NCBI GenBank assembly: GCA_033961575.1
Contig: CM066737.1
Span: 100,902,709-100,966,708 of the forward strand
Reading direction: 5' to 3'
Source of the DNA: Aselliscus stoliczkanus
Lineage: Eukaryota > Chordata > Mammalia > Chiroptera > Hipposideridae
Length of the DNA: 64,000 nt
Positions 24,850-36,390 of this stretch are shown piece by piece. The position numbers and the translations under genes are program-made. Position 1 is the first letter of the stretch, and the number at the start of each line of letters is the position of its first letter. The notes under the pieces were generated by a model, which searched no databases, was not told the origin of the DNA, and saw only the letters and a program-made list of their open reading frames with translations.

Positions 24850-25085
24850 TTCCCAAGCATATACAAGAATAGAGAGAATAGTATAATTAACTCCAATGTC
24901 TCCATCACCAAGCTTCAGCAGTTTTCAACTTATGGCCAGTTTTGCTTCATCTCTATCTCCAGCCAGTCCCTTCCTGGATTATTTTAAAACAATCCAAGAT
25001 ATCATATCGCTTCACCTACAAGTAATAAATGCTTCAGTATGTATCTCTAAGAGATAAGGGTTCTTTTAAAAAAGTAACCACAATA
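24850..25085 (-). repeat. Probable old L1 3' UTR fragment
   Basis: The plus text 'agagaatagtataattaactccaatgtctccatcaccaagcttcagcagttttcaact' resembles the reverse complement of old L1 3' ends. Divergent, so the class call is tentative. Confidence 0.45.
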
Positions 25086-25099
25086 GGATGATCACACCT

Positions 25100-25680
25100 T
25101 TACAACTTAACAATACATTTAGAGCTGTCTGTGAAGAGCACAGGCTGCTTCAAAAAGAAGTGAGTCTCGATGTTGACAAATGTTTACTGAGCCCCTACTA
25201 TGTACCAGCTGTGGATTTCAAAGTGAACCATACAGACAAGGCCCCGGGAGCTGATGTTCTGAGGATAGGACAACAGTCAGAAATGGGAGATGGGGCCTTC
25301 TTTCCCAGAGCTCCCAACACTGGCTGTGTCTAAGTCAGTCTGCGTGAACAGGGCTGCAAAGATGCCATGAAGATTTCTGTTTTCTGGGGGGACTAGTCCA
25401 TCTTTAAGGTTACAGATTCTTATTTGAATGTTGTTTTTGCCTCCATTTGAACCAATTCCTTATTTCTATCTCAAAATATTTTGATGAAAAGCAATAAAAA
25501 TTTTGTTTTAATTTTTTTTATTAGTTTTAGGTGTATAAAGCATTTTCTTTTGCTTTTTTTTACAGGAAGTGATCTGGAGTTTTCTCACTTCTTTCTGCCT
25601 TATGTCTTATATTTATCCAACAGGCCAGTAAGGGGTGGGTAGCCTGGCGTGCTCCTGGCCCATATGCCGTCTTTGTGAGT
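25100..25680. other. Gene-free stretch with small repeat remnants
   Basis: A possible L2/MIR-related remnant lies at about 25160-25265 ('tttactgagcccctactatgtaccagctgtgg') and a short L1 3' scrap at about 25508-25545 ('tattagttttaggtgtataaag'). Confidence 0.4.
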
Positions 25681-25682
25681 TA

Positions 25683-25763
25683 TTGGGTTGTCGGAAAAGT
25701 CATGATGCATTTTTGCAACAAAAAACATAGAAAAAATACGCCATGACTTTTCCAAAGACCTAA
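25683..25763. mobile_element. Mariner-derived MITE, 81 bp
   Basis: Near-palindrome: the left arm 'ttgggttgtcggaaaagtca' faces the right arm 'catgacttttccaaagacctaa', with a short A-rich loop. TA dinucleotides bound it (25681-25682, 25764-25765). There is no coding capacity. The copy at 56624-56702 is nearly identical and less eroded. Confidence 0.88.
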
Positions 25764-25765
25764 TA

Positions 25766-26654
25766 GATAGAGACGTACCTTGCCCTAGACAGAACAGCCT
25801 GTATCAGGGTGCATGGCTTGGTCTGCAGACTACAGAGTTGGATTTCAGATCCCTCTTGCCCCTTCAACCAAGCCCTCACCCTGTGTGGTAAACAACCTCT
25901 GCAACAATACATGGCAGGCCTGATCAGGGTGCTTTCCTGACAGTTTTAATTCTGTGCAACTCATGTTGCCTGCCCCCAAACACAAGTAATTCAGTAAAAC
26001 CACTAAATGCAAAGGTGAGAAATGACATGTGGTTTGTGACAGATACCCACTATTCATTTGTCAAAATCCAACTGTGTGTGAGGAATAGTTAGTGGGACGA
26101 CAGTGTTATGAATAATAAAGCATTGTATTTTACAAAGTTCCCCATTCTACTGACAGCCAACTATGTGAATTATTTCATAAAAGTGTGGTATGCCTGTCTC
26201 ATTTTGATGCATTTCTAAAAATATGATACAAAGATAATAAATCAAGGGTTTATATATTCACTTCCTTTCAAGAAGTAGATGCCATTGTAATGTCTGTTGT
26301 CATGGAAATAGTTGGGATTTTTTTCCAGACACATGAGGGCACCTAAGTAGATTGAAAATGTGTAGATATGTTGCACTCATTCTGTCCCCTAAATTCTTTT
26401 CAAATTTTTCCAATTGGGAGAGAAACCCCTTGAAGGGATGCAAAACCCTGCAACATGTTGGTAGAGCACACCTTTGATTTTGAGAAAGCTAGTCCTCTCT
26501 CCTCCCTGCCACACTGTACAAACAAAAAGATGGCAGTTCTGTGTACCAAAGAGCTAGCTGAAGTTCTGCAGCTCTGTTTACCTTGGTGTAGAATCTGTAT
26601 GCTAGCTGGCTGGAGGAATGCTATGTGCTACCTTGCTCTTTACAGGAACAGTCC
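25766..26654. other. Gene-free unique stretch
   Basis: No repeat or exon recognised. Confidence 0.5.
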
Positions 26655-26990
26655 ATTTAGTGGGGTTCTGTCAAATGTGGCAGCCATGGTCACGTGTGGC
26701 TATTGAGTGTGTAAACTGTGGCTAGTCCGAAGTGAGAGGTGCCATAAGAAAAAAACGCACACTAGATTTTGAGACTTAGTATGAAAAAAAGAATGCAAAA
26801 TATCTCATTAATAACCTATTAATATTGTTTTCATGTTGAGATGATATTTTAGATATATTAGGTTAAATGTTATGTTAAGATTATTTTTACCTGTTTCTTT
26901 TTACCTTTTCTAATGTGGTTTCTAGAAAATTTTAAATTATCTATGTGAGATGCATTATATATTTTTGGCCAACACTGATTTAGATAGAAG
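26655..26990 (+). repeat. Ancient DNA-transposon-like repeat, family unnamed here
   Basis: The order 'cacgtgtggctattgagtgtgtaaactgtggctagtccgaagtgagaggtg', 'cattaataacctattaatattg' and 'acctgtttctttttaccttttctaatgtgg' matches, in reverse orientation, the feature at 55985-56275. This is a pair of diverged copies of one dispersed family. Confidence 0.6.
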
Positions 26991-29201
26991 CAGTGCTAGC
27001 ATGATGCCTAGATGTCTGGCCAACTGTGACAACCAAAACTCATCCATTCTTGTAAATGTTTTATCTGTTTGGCAGTCAGTAAGACTGCTGGCCTGGTTTT
27101 TCTTTATGTAGACACAGACAGAGAGGAAGGTACTGTGGAGACAGGACAGGAAGGCATGTGTTATAAAACAGGTTTTGCAGTGGCATTATTACTAACTAGG
27201 TGATGCGAGGCAAGCTGCAATGAAGCCCCTGTGACGGCTTCCACCCAGACATGCACTCACAGGGGTGTGATTGTGACTGTCCTCATGTGCTCTATTAGTT
27301 TGTATAGAGCAAATCACATTATCCAAGACGTTCAACTATGCAAAAATTGTAAGACCATTTAGTCATTACATGGGAACGTCTGAAATATGCATATGGATAT
27401 TTTATTTTATGAGGAATTTTTGGACAGCAAAAGAATTTAAGTCAAATGAATTTGGAAAAGATGGCAAACTTTTGGCAGAGTCTTAATCAATACACTTCAT
27501 TGTAAGTCCATTTCCTTTCCACAGTCTCTGAAAGAGTCCACATTTCTATTACCAGGGTTATAAGGTATAAATCTCCTTTTCAAGGAAAAAAACCCTACTG
27601 CTGAAATTTATGAATGATACTCATGTGTATTTGGATCCTGCTACTGTGCCACATTTTCTGCAATTGCTGAATGCCCCCCATATGTCTCTGTCTCTGGCTC
27701 TCTTTCTCTCTCTTCTCCTAGCAGTGAGATCCTAAGACCTGCTTTGTAATGTGACCTGAAACACAAATACCCTTGCTAAGAAAGGGAAACATGAAAAAAA
27801 TCAATCCACATGCTCCAAACTTTCCAAGACCATAAATGGTTTATTAGAAATTCAGTCCAAGGCATATGGGACAAAATCAGAACTTCTTTGTTGTGAAACT
27901 TTCTTCTTTTCCACAGTGAGCACAAAATGTCCTCCTAGAAAACTAACCTCTTTAGATGGTATCTCTCCCCAAGAGGTCCTGAAGGTATTTTGGAAGCCAT
28001 GAACCTGCTAGGGAGGGATAATGTACAATATCTCGGGCAATAATTCATGACTTATAAGAGCAAAGCTTTTTAGTTTAAAGAGAAGAAATGGCTTCTGTGT
28101 TACAGTCTATACAGACTGCAAGAATCTTCCAGGAAGCCCTCATTGTCAACTTCTCAACAACTGGTAATGACTCTTGGCTCCCACACTACACATTTCTGTG
28201 GCTATGCAGCAGTATTTCAACTTCTCTCAGTATCTCATAAAAATCACAGCTAATAAACTCCAATCGGCACCTGAAGGAAAGGGTGCTTGCCTCTGACTAT
28301 AATATACTGGCCTCTGCAGCACTTCAAAGGCCCCGTGGCTGCTCCTGTCTTCTTGCCCCAGTTTGCATCCCTAGGTGAAGATTAACCATGTGTGCTCTGG
28401 GAAAATCTGGTCTGAGTTTGCCTGAAAGTGTTCCATAGCCCTTTAAATCAGCTGTTCAATTTGACATAGGCTCCTTTTTCAGTAGGGAGAGAGCACATTC
28501 TTGGTTCCTATTTGATCCTTTCATTTCCTTGTGTCCTCTCATATCCATCTCAGACTTCTGACTTCTTCTTCCCAGAAGATGAAGCATGTATATCCACAAG
28601 AGAAATCTGATAATTTGAAAGTTTAATGACAGATTAAAACTAAATTTGAGATTTATTGGGTACCTGGCTCTTGATACTTGAAAATAGTTAGTTCTTAGCT
28701 AAGGTTAGGTATCAGACGCATGGTGACAGGGTAAGTGACACACATTTTTATGGAATTTCTACTGAAAAAAATTTTCCTGTGTGTCAGAGCCTTCCCCTTT
28801 GAGTCTTTTGTTGCTACTATAGCTTTATATTGAGATCTCAAAGTTTGAGTTTTTAGAAAATACCTTGTGAAAATGCATAGACTATTTTTAAAAATAAGCT
28901 ACTTAAAAATATCACTTTCTTCTTTTATCACATCTCAGAAGTGTGGAGAGTGTTGCTGAATCCTGGCAAAATGGGAAAGCAATGTTTATTGACCAGGATA
29001 AAATTAGACCAAAATGCTATGTGATATAGATCACAGAGGAGGGTATTTCTTGGTGATTTCAAGGAAAACTTTCTCCGAACTTTTAACCATGTTTGTCATT
29101 CCTCTCAAGAGAAAATATGTTCTTAAGCTTGCTTCCACATGCTTTCAACAAGGTCAAAACAAAACAAATTAAGTCTCATGAGAACACATCCAATTATAAA
29201 T
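26991..29201. other. Gene-free unique stretch
   Basis: No coding or repeat feature recognised in about 2.2 kb. The longest open frames are under 60 codons. Confidence 0.5.
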
Positions 29202-29214
29202 AGTTATCATTTTT

Positions 29215-29311
29215 TTTTGAGGGCAGTGTCACTGGCCCTCATATGTGGGACCGAACCAGGGCCGCTGGCTTCCTAAGCCAGCGCCTAACCATCGCGCCAC
29301 TCGGCTGGCCC
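29215..29311 (-). mobile_element. Young tRNA-derived SINE, short form
   Basis: Same family as 6478-6580. On the plus strand T's are followed by 'gagggcagtgtcactggccctcatatg' and the complement of the head ending 'cgccactcggctggcc'. Target-site duplications 'agttatcattttt' flank it (about 29202-29214 and 29312-29324). Confidence 0.92.
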
Positions 29312-29954
29312 AGTTATCATTTTTAAAAGGCAAAAAAAGGACCCCTAATTCCTCTAATGAGATTTTGACAACAAGCTTATACCTGATTTAATAGATTCAT
29401 CGATTCTAGGGGATATTCTTTGTTCACATTTTAACATCTCTGAAATCAAGATGCATTTAGTCAGTGATGCCTTATTGTTGTCGAAGGCAATGGGCATTTT
29501 CTGCCCCTATGCAAACTTGGACTGAAACCTTCTGTGCTTCCTCCAGGTAAAAATCTAGAAAGCACTGTGGGTGTCTGAGCCAGTGGATGTGGGGTGCAGA
29601 CCCCATCAGCTCTACATGCATTTATTTGCTTCTTTGTCAGGTACTCTCCTCTCTCTGGCCAAACTTCTTTACTTGGAATGTGCTGTTCAGGCCAAAAGAA
29701 TCTTCAGGGAGGAGAGAGACTCTAGGGTCACCTGCCAGTGATCAGACTTTTCACAGTGTCAGTTGTCCAGAACAGAACTCCAAACCTAGGAATGTGCAAA
29801 AATGCCCTTCGAGTGGCAAAAAGCAGTCACAGCATTCGAGAAGAGGAGGTCAGATTTTCAAACCTTCTCTCAGATTCTTAGGTGCAAGATAAACCAGGTC
29901 ACTTTCCAAATATCCTTTTCACATATCTGAGAATTCCTGTAAGAATGCATATTA

Positions 29955-30526
29955 CGAGGTTTGCCAATTAAGTTCACGAACTTGTTGCAACGTTGTTGCT
30001 AACCTTTTTTGATATCAGAGGGATTATTCATTATGAATTTGTACCAACTGGAAAAACAGTTAACCAAGTTTACTATTTGGAAGTGCTGAAAGGGCTGCAT
30101 GAAAAAGTTAGACAAAAACAACCTGAACTTTTCGCCACCAATTCGTGGCTCTTGCATCACGACAATGTACCAGCTTACACGGCACTGTCTGAGGGAGTTT
30201 TTAGCCAGTCAACAAATAACTGTATTGGAACACCCTCCCTACTCACTTGATCTGGGCCCCAATGACTTCTTTCTTTACCTAGAGATAAAGGAAATATTGA
30301 AAGGAAGACATTTTGATGACATTCAGGACATCAAAGGTAATACAATAGCTCTGATGGCCATTCCAGAAAAAGAGTTCCCAAATTGCTTTGAAGGGTGGAC
30401 TAGGCACTGGCATTGGTGCATAGCTTCCCAAGGGGAGGACTTTGAAGATGACCATAGTGATATTCAGTGATGAGGGAGGTAGCACTTTTTCTAGGATGAG
30501 TTCGCAAACCTAATTGTCTGACCTCA
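29955..30526 (+). mobile_element. Mariner element relic with partial transposase
   Basis: Terminal inverted repeats (left 'cgaggtttgccaattaagtt', right 'gttcgcaaacctaattgtctgacctca') are flanked by TA (29953-29954, 30527-30528). At 572 bp it is under half the usual mariner length of about 1.3 kb, because the N-terminal DNA-binding half of the gene is missing. Confidence 0.9.
29993..30470 (+). pseudogene. Mariner transposase catalytic core, frameshifted
   Basis: The conceptual protein keeps all three catalytic aspartates of the DD34D triad: FFD (codon at 30011-30013), HHDN (30161-30163) and PNDFF (30264-30266). The second and third aspartates are 103 nt apart rather than the 105 nt expected for 34 intervening residues. 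This agrees with the observed switch of frame between them (frame of 29993-30250 into that of 30099-30470). The helix-turn-helix region that binds the transposon ends is absent. The remaining frames are otherwise fairly open, but the gene cannot make a working enzyme. Confidence 0.88.
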
Positions 30527-30800
30527 TATGGTACAGCATGCTCTGAGGAAAGCTAGTTTATGTCTTGCTTCACAAATGAAAATAAGATAAATATTCTCTT
30601 TGGGGTCTCTAGGTCCTCATGTTTCCTGATAAAGTTTCTGGAACCAACTGCCAAAGGCCGGATAGGCTAGAACTCTATTCTGACTGGAGTGGATGCCCCT
30701 GACATTCTGTACCTGACATATTTCTTCTGACACTTAACTTATGCAGCAAAATAAACTGAATCTTGTCATCCTCCCATTTCATTAAAAACAATAGTTTCTT

Positions 30801-30939
30801 GGGCTGGCCGAGTGGTGTGGTGGTTAAGCGCTGGCTTGGGAAGCCAGCGGCCCTGGTTCGGGTCCCACATATGAGGGCCAGTGACACTGCCCTCAAAAAA
30901 CAACAACAAACAAACAAACAAAAACAACAACAACAAAAA
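30801..30939 (+). mobile_element. Young tRNA-derived SINE, short form, A/C-rich tail
   Basis: A-box-like 'tggccgagtgg' lies at 30805-30815 and B-box 'ggttcgggtcc' at 30855-30865, an internal pol III promoter. The body ends 'gacactgccctc' and then a (CAA)n/(CAAA)n tail. Duplicated target 'aatagtttctt' flanks it (30790-30800, 30940-30950). No AATAAA-TCTTT tail here, unlike the long form. Confidence 0.94.
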
Positions 30940-31069
30940 AATAGTTTCTTCTTGCACACACACATAACAGTATATACAAAGGGAGACGTTGTAACCTTAT
31001 TTTCACAAGCAAAAGATTAAAAATGATCCGCATGTCCATCAATAGAGGACTAATTGAATAAAGTAACCA

Positions 31070-31345
31070 CTGAGGGTAGTGCTTAATATCAAAGTACCTG
31101 AGTTCAAATCCCAGTAGTGTTGGTGACTCACTTGGGGTATTAGACAAGTCACATAACTTCTCTGTAGCTCAGTTGCTTATCTGTAAAATGGGGATAGCTC
31201 TGTAAAAAATGTTTAGGGCAAAAAATATATATATATATATACACACACACACATGCATGCATACACACACACTGTATCACCATATGTATGACACTTAGAA
31301 CAATGTCTGGCACATAGAAGCATATAAATATATGTTAGCTATTAT
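31070..31345 (+). repeat. MIR SINE with an internal microsatellite
   Basis: MIR blocks 'gagttcaaatcccagtag', 'ttatctgtaaaatggggatag' and 'aatgtctggcacatagaag' occur in order. Between the second and third a (TA)n(CA)n tract has grown at about 31227-31272. Confidence 0.75.
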
Positions 31346-31384
31346 TTTGAATATTATTAAAAAGAATAAAGCAGATTTATGTTC

Positions 31385-31800
31385 TATTTAAATGGAATAA
31401 TCACCCTGAAACAACTTAGTCACTTAAAACAACTACCACCATTTTTAAATTTTTCGTAATTCTGAGGGTTGACTGGGCTCAGATGGGCTATTCTGCTACA
31501 TGTAGTGTCAGCTGGGGCTGCAGGCATCTGAGGGCTCAACTGGGGCTGGAACATCCGAAATGACTCGTTCATGTGCTTGGCTGTTGGCCCTGGCTGGGGT
31601 TGTTGTCCAGAGCACCATCTAGCTTGGGATTCTCACAGTGTGGTGTCTGGTTTCCAAAAGGAAGTATCCCAGATGTGTGAAGGTGGAAACTGCTAAGTGT
31701 GTCAGATCCAGGTTGGGGGTTACACCGTCACTTCTGCCACATTTTCTCCATCAAAGCAAGTCACATACAGGGTCTGAATCAAAGGGAGAGGAAAAAAAAT
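31385..31800. repeat. Possible ancient repeat, class uncertain
   Basis: The phrases 'aattctgagggttgactgggctcagatgggctattctgct' and 'gggctgcaggcatctgagggctcaactggggctgg' look like an old dispersed mammalian repeat. Not assigned. Confidence 0.4.
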
Positions 31801-31914
31801 TCCAACTTTTAATTGGAGGAATGGCAAAGAATTTGCAAGCATCTTTAATCTGTCGCATACTGTTAAATAGAGGGAGAAATGTGCAGTTACCATTTTTGTA
31901 ACAAGGGAGCTTTT

Positions 31915-32025
31915 ATATGTATATATGTACACATATATGTATATGTATAGTAACATAAAAACATCTAAAATAACATGTGTATATAACATATACATATGTG
32001 TATATGAATGTATGTGTGTGTACTG
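31915..32025. repeat. Low-complexity TA/TG-rich tract
   Basis: Imperfect alternation of TATG, TATA and TGTA units. It produces a Tyr/Ile-rich spurious frame on the minus strand. Confidence 0.8.
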
Positions 32026-32359
32026 CATACAGTAAATATCTTTAGACAGATACATAAACTGGTAACAGAGAGAGGAGCTAGGAGACTAAACTGAGAGTTG
32101 ATTTAATTTGTACTGTATGAAAACTGCATTGTTTGAATTATTTTCACCATGTCCATATTTTATTTATTCAAAATTAGTAAATAAAAAGGCAAAGAATTAG
32201 CAGTAATATTAATGTTTCAGCAATTCTTAGAATGAGGAGAAATCATTCCTGGAAAAAGCAATTCCATGAAACAAACCTTTCACTCTCCTGCTACTTATCA
32301 ATACTGAACAGCTTCAGATAGCTGAGTTGTCCTCACTAACCAGAGAGGTACCCACACCA

Positions 32360-32390
32360 AACACACACGCACGCACGCACGCGCATGCAA
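32360..32390. repeat. (CA)n/(CGCA)n microsatellite
   Basis: 'acacacacgcacgcacgcacgcgcatgc' is a short alternating purine-pyrimidine tract, notable for retained CpGs. Confidence 0.85.
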
Positions 32391-33734
32391 TACGGGTATG
32401 TTTTTTTAAACCACCGAAGTAGTTCATGTGTCTGTCATATTCTCATTGAGAATTGGGTTACTGGATATGTGAAAAACATTTTTCCATTCAAATTAAAAAT
32501 CATCATTTATCTGCAACTAGCATAACATCTCATTTATGTTTAAAATAGAAGAGTAGAATGACTCCACCAAATTGGGAATCTGTAAACATAGTATCATATT
32601 TGGATAGACACATAGCTGTGGATTTCAGCATCATTGTTTGGTAACTGTGGTTTTATGCTATTTCCCTGTGGTATTAGATGGTTGCAGGGAGTTTCAATTC
32701 TTATTTACAAAGAAGGAACAAAAACAGAAAGTAAAGGCGCAAATTCCCACCAATCTCTTGTGCTGCAAGGAAAGCCATAAAGTCATTCCAAGGTGGCGGG
32801 TGGAATGTTCCGTCTGCTCTGCCTCTGCTTATTGTGTGAGACTTTCTTCTCTTAAGAGCGAGCTAGTGGAACCACTGGAACAGGAAAGAAATGATTCCAG
32901 GCTCCACAGCTTATGCACATGTTGTTCTTGCAATGTTTAGACTTTTATTCTGGGCGTTTGCTTGTCCAGAACCAAATCTATTGCATTTCATTTTTAGAAA
33001 TCTTATTCTAACTTGATGAATTTGATTGGCAAATGTCCAAGATTTTTCACTTTCATTCTTAATTTTCAAAATATCCCTTCAAACCTCCATTTGTGACCTC
33101 ATTTAGCACAATGTTTTGAATCAAGACCAGCCAGACTGAGCACTTGACAATTTCAAGCATAAATAAATCAAGCAAAGGTCAAAGTGCTATTCAAAGAGAA
33201 TCTTCGAGGTCAGATTGACTTCCTCATTCCCCTTGCCTGTAAAACGAAATTTGGGGGGCAATATAAATAATCAGCTTCTCTATAATCACCAACATCATTA
33301 TTCTGGGCTCATGGATTATGTGACACAGTCGTGTTTATATATTCATAACATTTTGAAGCTGAAAGGGACCTTAGAGATTTTAATGAAGAAGAACAATTCA
33401 GAGAGGTCAGATGACGTGCCCAGAGTTACTTAGGTGGCTATTAAAAAGTTCCACATAAAACTGAGGTCTTTCAATTCCTAATCCCTTGTTCCTTTCCCTG
33501 TGCCTCAATATTATAGCTATAATTGCAAGGTTTGATGTCATTGTTGCCTTCATTGTATTCATGGCTCCGTGAAAAACACCAGGAATTGCTGTGCTAGTGG
33601 GTCATTGGGCAGAGTTGGGGTACATTTGGGGAGATGATGGCTCTCTATTCAAGCTTCAACAAAACCCATGCTGCTTATGTCGTTAGTATTTGTGCTTTTG
33701 GCTAAGATTTTCTTGAAACACAGGGTTCACGACT
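32391..33734. other. Gene-free unique stretch
   Basis: A weak old SINE-like piece may lie at about 33345-33490 ('aagctgaaagggaccttagagatttt', 'cagagaggtcagatgacgtgcccagagtt'). No exon supported. Confidence 0.45.
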
Positions 33735-33750
33735 AAAGCATTTAGAAACC

Positions 33751-35422
33751 GGGCCGGCCGAGTGGCGTATTGGTTAAGAGCTGGTTTAGGGATGCCAGCG
33801 GCCCTGGTTCGGATCCCACATGAGAGCCAGTGACACTGCCCTCTACAGCTAACAACAGCTCCACCTGGAGCTAGGCTGTGCGAGCCCTGGCGATGGTGTG
33901 GGCTGCAGCCCCTGCTACAGTGGGCTGCCATAGGCTACAGTGAGTGGCTGGCAGCCAGTGTAAGCAGCCGGCAGCCTGCATGAGCTGCCAATAGCCGCGG
34001 TGAGCGACCATCCAGAGGCCGGCGACCGATCTGCCTCATCCGGGAAGAGCACAATGATGATAGCAACATGGGCAAGTGAAGCAACGCCCTCCGCAATTAG
34101 ACTGAAGAACAAAAGTGTTGTTGGAGAATGGGCCTTTCTTGGCGCAAAGTCCAGGTCCTTGGCAACTCGAGCAAAGAATTGAACGAGATACCAGAGTAAA
34201 GCAGTAGAATAAGTAGTTTATTAGAAAAGATAGTACATTTAGAAATAGAAGTAGACCTGAGCACTAGAGGATGGCTCCAGGGCCCTTTACCAAAGAGTGT
34301 GGAGGGGACACATGCAAAGGTGAGGCTCAAAGGGAAGAAGCGGTCAAAAGGAGCAGGGAAGAAGAAGCAGATGCAGCAGCCATGCTTGACCCTCCCAGGA
34401 CTTGGGGTTTTTATCCTTTTTCTCCAGGATGGGCTGTTCTGTCTGGGCATAGGACCACTTGATTGGCACCTGTGATTAACAAGAGGTACTACGTAAGTGT
34501 GAGTGACTGGTCTGATCTAGTTGGATATTTTGCACCCACTTGCTCTTCCCGCAGGGGTAGGTAATTACAATACAAGGGGGAGTTTTGGGTGGAGAGAGGA
34601 TGTCCCCCAGGCGGTCACACTTTGTGGGACGTGTAGGAATGCAGAGACCCAATGCCTGCCTCTTACTGCCTGCCTAGTTTTTCCTTGAGAGACGTGATCC
34701 CCAGAAAATCTCTATGGGAAGCTGAGGGACAGGAGGTCTCTTCTTCTGTATCTGCTTCCTGCTGGGCAGGGGCGTAGAGCCGTCCCTGCCTATTGGGGTT
34801 CACGGAACTCTCTCCCTAGTTGGTCTCAGATGAGAGGAAGGGGTCTCAAGCTCCACCTAGAAGGCCGCATTGGCTTCTTTGGTTGTGACTGGCAATCTTG
34901 TTGGGGTGTCCCCTGTATCCCTAAGACTCCTGAATGAGGGAAAAAATAGATTTTAATTAATAAATCTGTTAGTTCTTATGAAACTTGTGGCTATTCAGTC
35001 CATCACTCAGGTGGAGTCAGTTGTCTGGACACAGAATGGGTTTGACATTTAGCTTCCTTGCCTGGGGGATATTAGGAAGTCTCAGGCTTTCAACTAGTTA
35101 TGGGAAGCAAGGGTAGGAGACTTATATTGTTTCAGATTCAGGAATTAATTTACAAAACAATTAAGAAGCAAGGGGGATCTTCCATCCAAGATTCACAAAC
35201 TGGTCAGAAAATCAATCAAGGCCAAAGAGCTAAGAAATTAAAGAACTAGGGAGGAAACTTAAGTTTTATAGAACAGGAAACATGAAAGTTTTTCAGTGGT
35301 GGGGGTTGCTGCTGTTCAGTTGGCTGGTAACAAAAGGACAACAACTTGTCTGTTCCCCTTCCCCAGTTCTCCAACGCTGTTCCCCTCTCCCAATTCCCCA
35401 ATAAAAAAAAATCTAAAAAAAA
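33751..35422 (+). mobile_element. Long composite T+ SINE, split by a solo LTR
   Basis: SINE parts lie at 33751-34115 and 35333-35422. Head, B box and extension match the long forms at 19128 and 42900. It ends 'caattccccaataaaaaaaaatct' plus A's, so the AATAAA signal is kept while the terminator spacing has drifted. A perfect 16-bp duplication 'aaagcatttagaaacc' flanks the whole unit (33735-33750, 35423-35438). That shows the two halves are one insertion that was later interrupted. Confidence 0.95.
34116..35332 (-). mobile_element. Solo LTR of an endogenous retrovirus, 1217 bp
   Basis: It begins TG and ends CA and is flanked by an exact 4-bp duplication AAAG (34112-34115, 35333-35336), a length typical of gammaretrovirus-like ERV1 elements. 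In minus orientation a TATA-like box (complement of 34408-34414) precedes an AATAAA polyadenylation signal (complement of 34217-34222), giving a plausible U3-R-U5 order. No gag, pol or env sequence is present, so the provirus recombined to a single LTR. It sits inside a young SINE and so is younger than it. The family is not named because I cannot compare databases. Confidence 0.9.
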
Positions 35423-35661
35423 AAAGCATTTAGAAACCACATCAATAGTTCAATCCAAATATAATGCATGGTATAGGTTTAATAGAACACGTATAAAGCA
35501 TGCATAAGAAGCTGGTTAGCATGCCCCAAAGAAGTCAGTTTTATGGCTGCGTACAGTTGTGGATCAAGTCAGGATTCTGAGCTAAGTGAGCTGTGGTTTT
35601 GTGCTGTTTCTTTCTCACTACTCTTCTAAATTCTGACATCCTCTTTCTCTTCCATCTAGCT

Positions 35662-35879
35662 CAGTGGTTCCCAACTGGGGATGATTTTGTCCCCTAGGGA
35701 CATTTGGCAAGATCTGGGGATGTTTTTGGTTGTAACAACTATGGGGAGAGTGCTGTTGGCATCTGCTGGGTAGAGAGAGACCAGAGATGCTGCTAAACAT
35801 CCCACAGTGCATAGGATGGTCTTCACAGCAAAGAATGATCTGGTCCAAAATGTCAATAGTGTTGAGGTGAGAAACCCTG
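35662..35879 (+). repeat. MER20 hAT MITE, full length
   Basis: It starts 'cagtggttcccaactgggg' and ends 'ttgaggtgagaaaccctg', with 'gggacatttggcaagatctgggg' and 'gatgctgctaaacatcccac' between, the MER20 order. The 8-bp target duplication is atctagct (35654-35661) and atctagat (35880-35887). Confidence 0.93.
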
Positions 35880-35930
35880 ATCTAGATAAACCCTACCAAT
35901 CAGCTGGGCCCAACCAAAGGCATACTGCTT

Positions 35931-36390
35931 ATTTTTTTTTTACACTAGTTTCAGGTGTACAACACAATGCAATAGTTATACATTTTACCCCTAAAGTGAC
36001 AACCCCCCTCCTCCAGTTCGCCACCCCACTCCCCACCCCCATATCATACATATATATTACAATTCCTTTGACTCCCTTCCACAGTATACTCCACATCCCG
36101 TGACTATCTATATATTCAGTTATAGTCAGCATACAATACTATACAACATCAGCTTCAGGTGTACAGTGCAGTGATCAAGCCTCTACTCCATCCATGAAGT
36201 GGTCTCCCTAACAAGACATGTGTCTATCTGACACACCACAAAATTTTTACAACATTCTTATATTCCCCGAACTGTGTTTCATATCCCTGTGGCAATATTG
36301 TAGTTGTCTATTTGTGCTGTCTAATCCCTTCCCCTTCCCCTTTATCCCCATCTTTTTGATGTTTTTCTGGATTCCACCAGAGATTATATG
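35931..36390 (-). mobile_element. L1 3' UTR fragment
   Basis: The plus strand starts with T's (poly-A tail) then 'agtttcaggtgtacaacaca', C-rich blocks and 'cttcaggtgtacagtgcagtgatcaagcc'. It is nearly identical in layout to the 3' part of the element at 59770. It is truncated within the 3' UTR. Confidence 0.85.

Noticed and set aside
30675..30965. Cysteine/phenylalanine-rich minus frame looking like a membrane peptide
   Set aside because: It is the reverse translation of the (CAA)n tail of the SINE at 30801.
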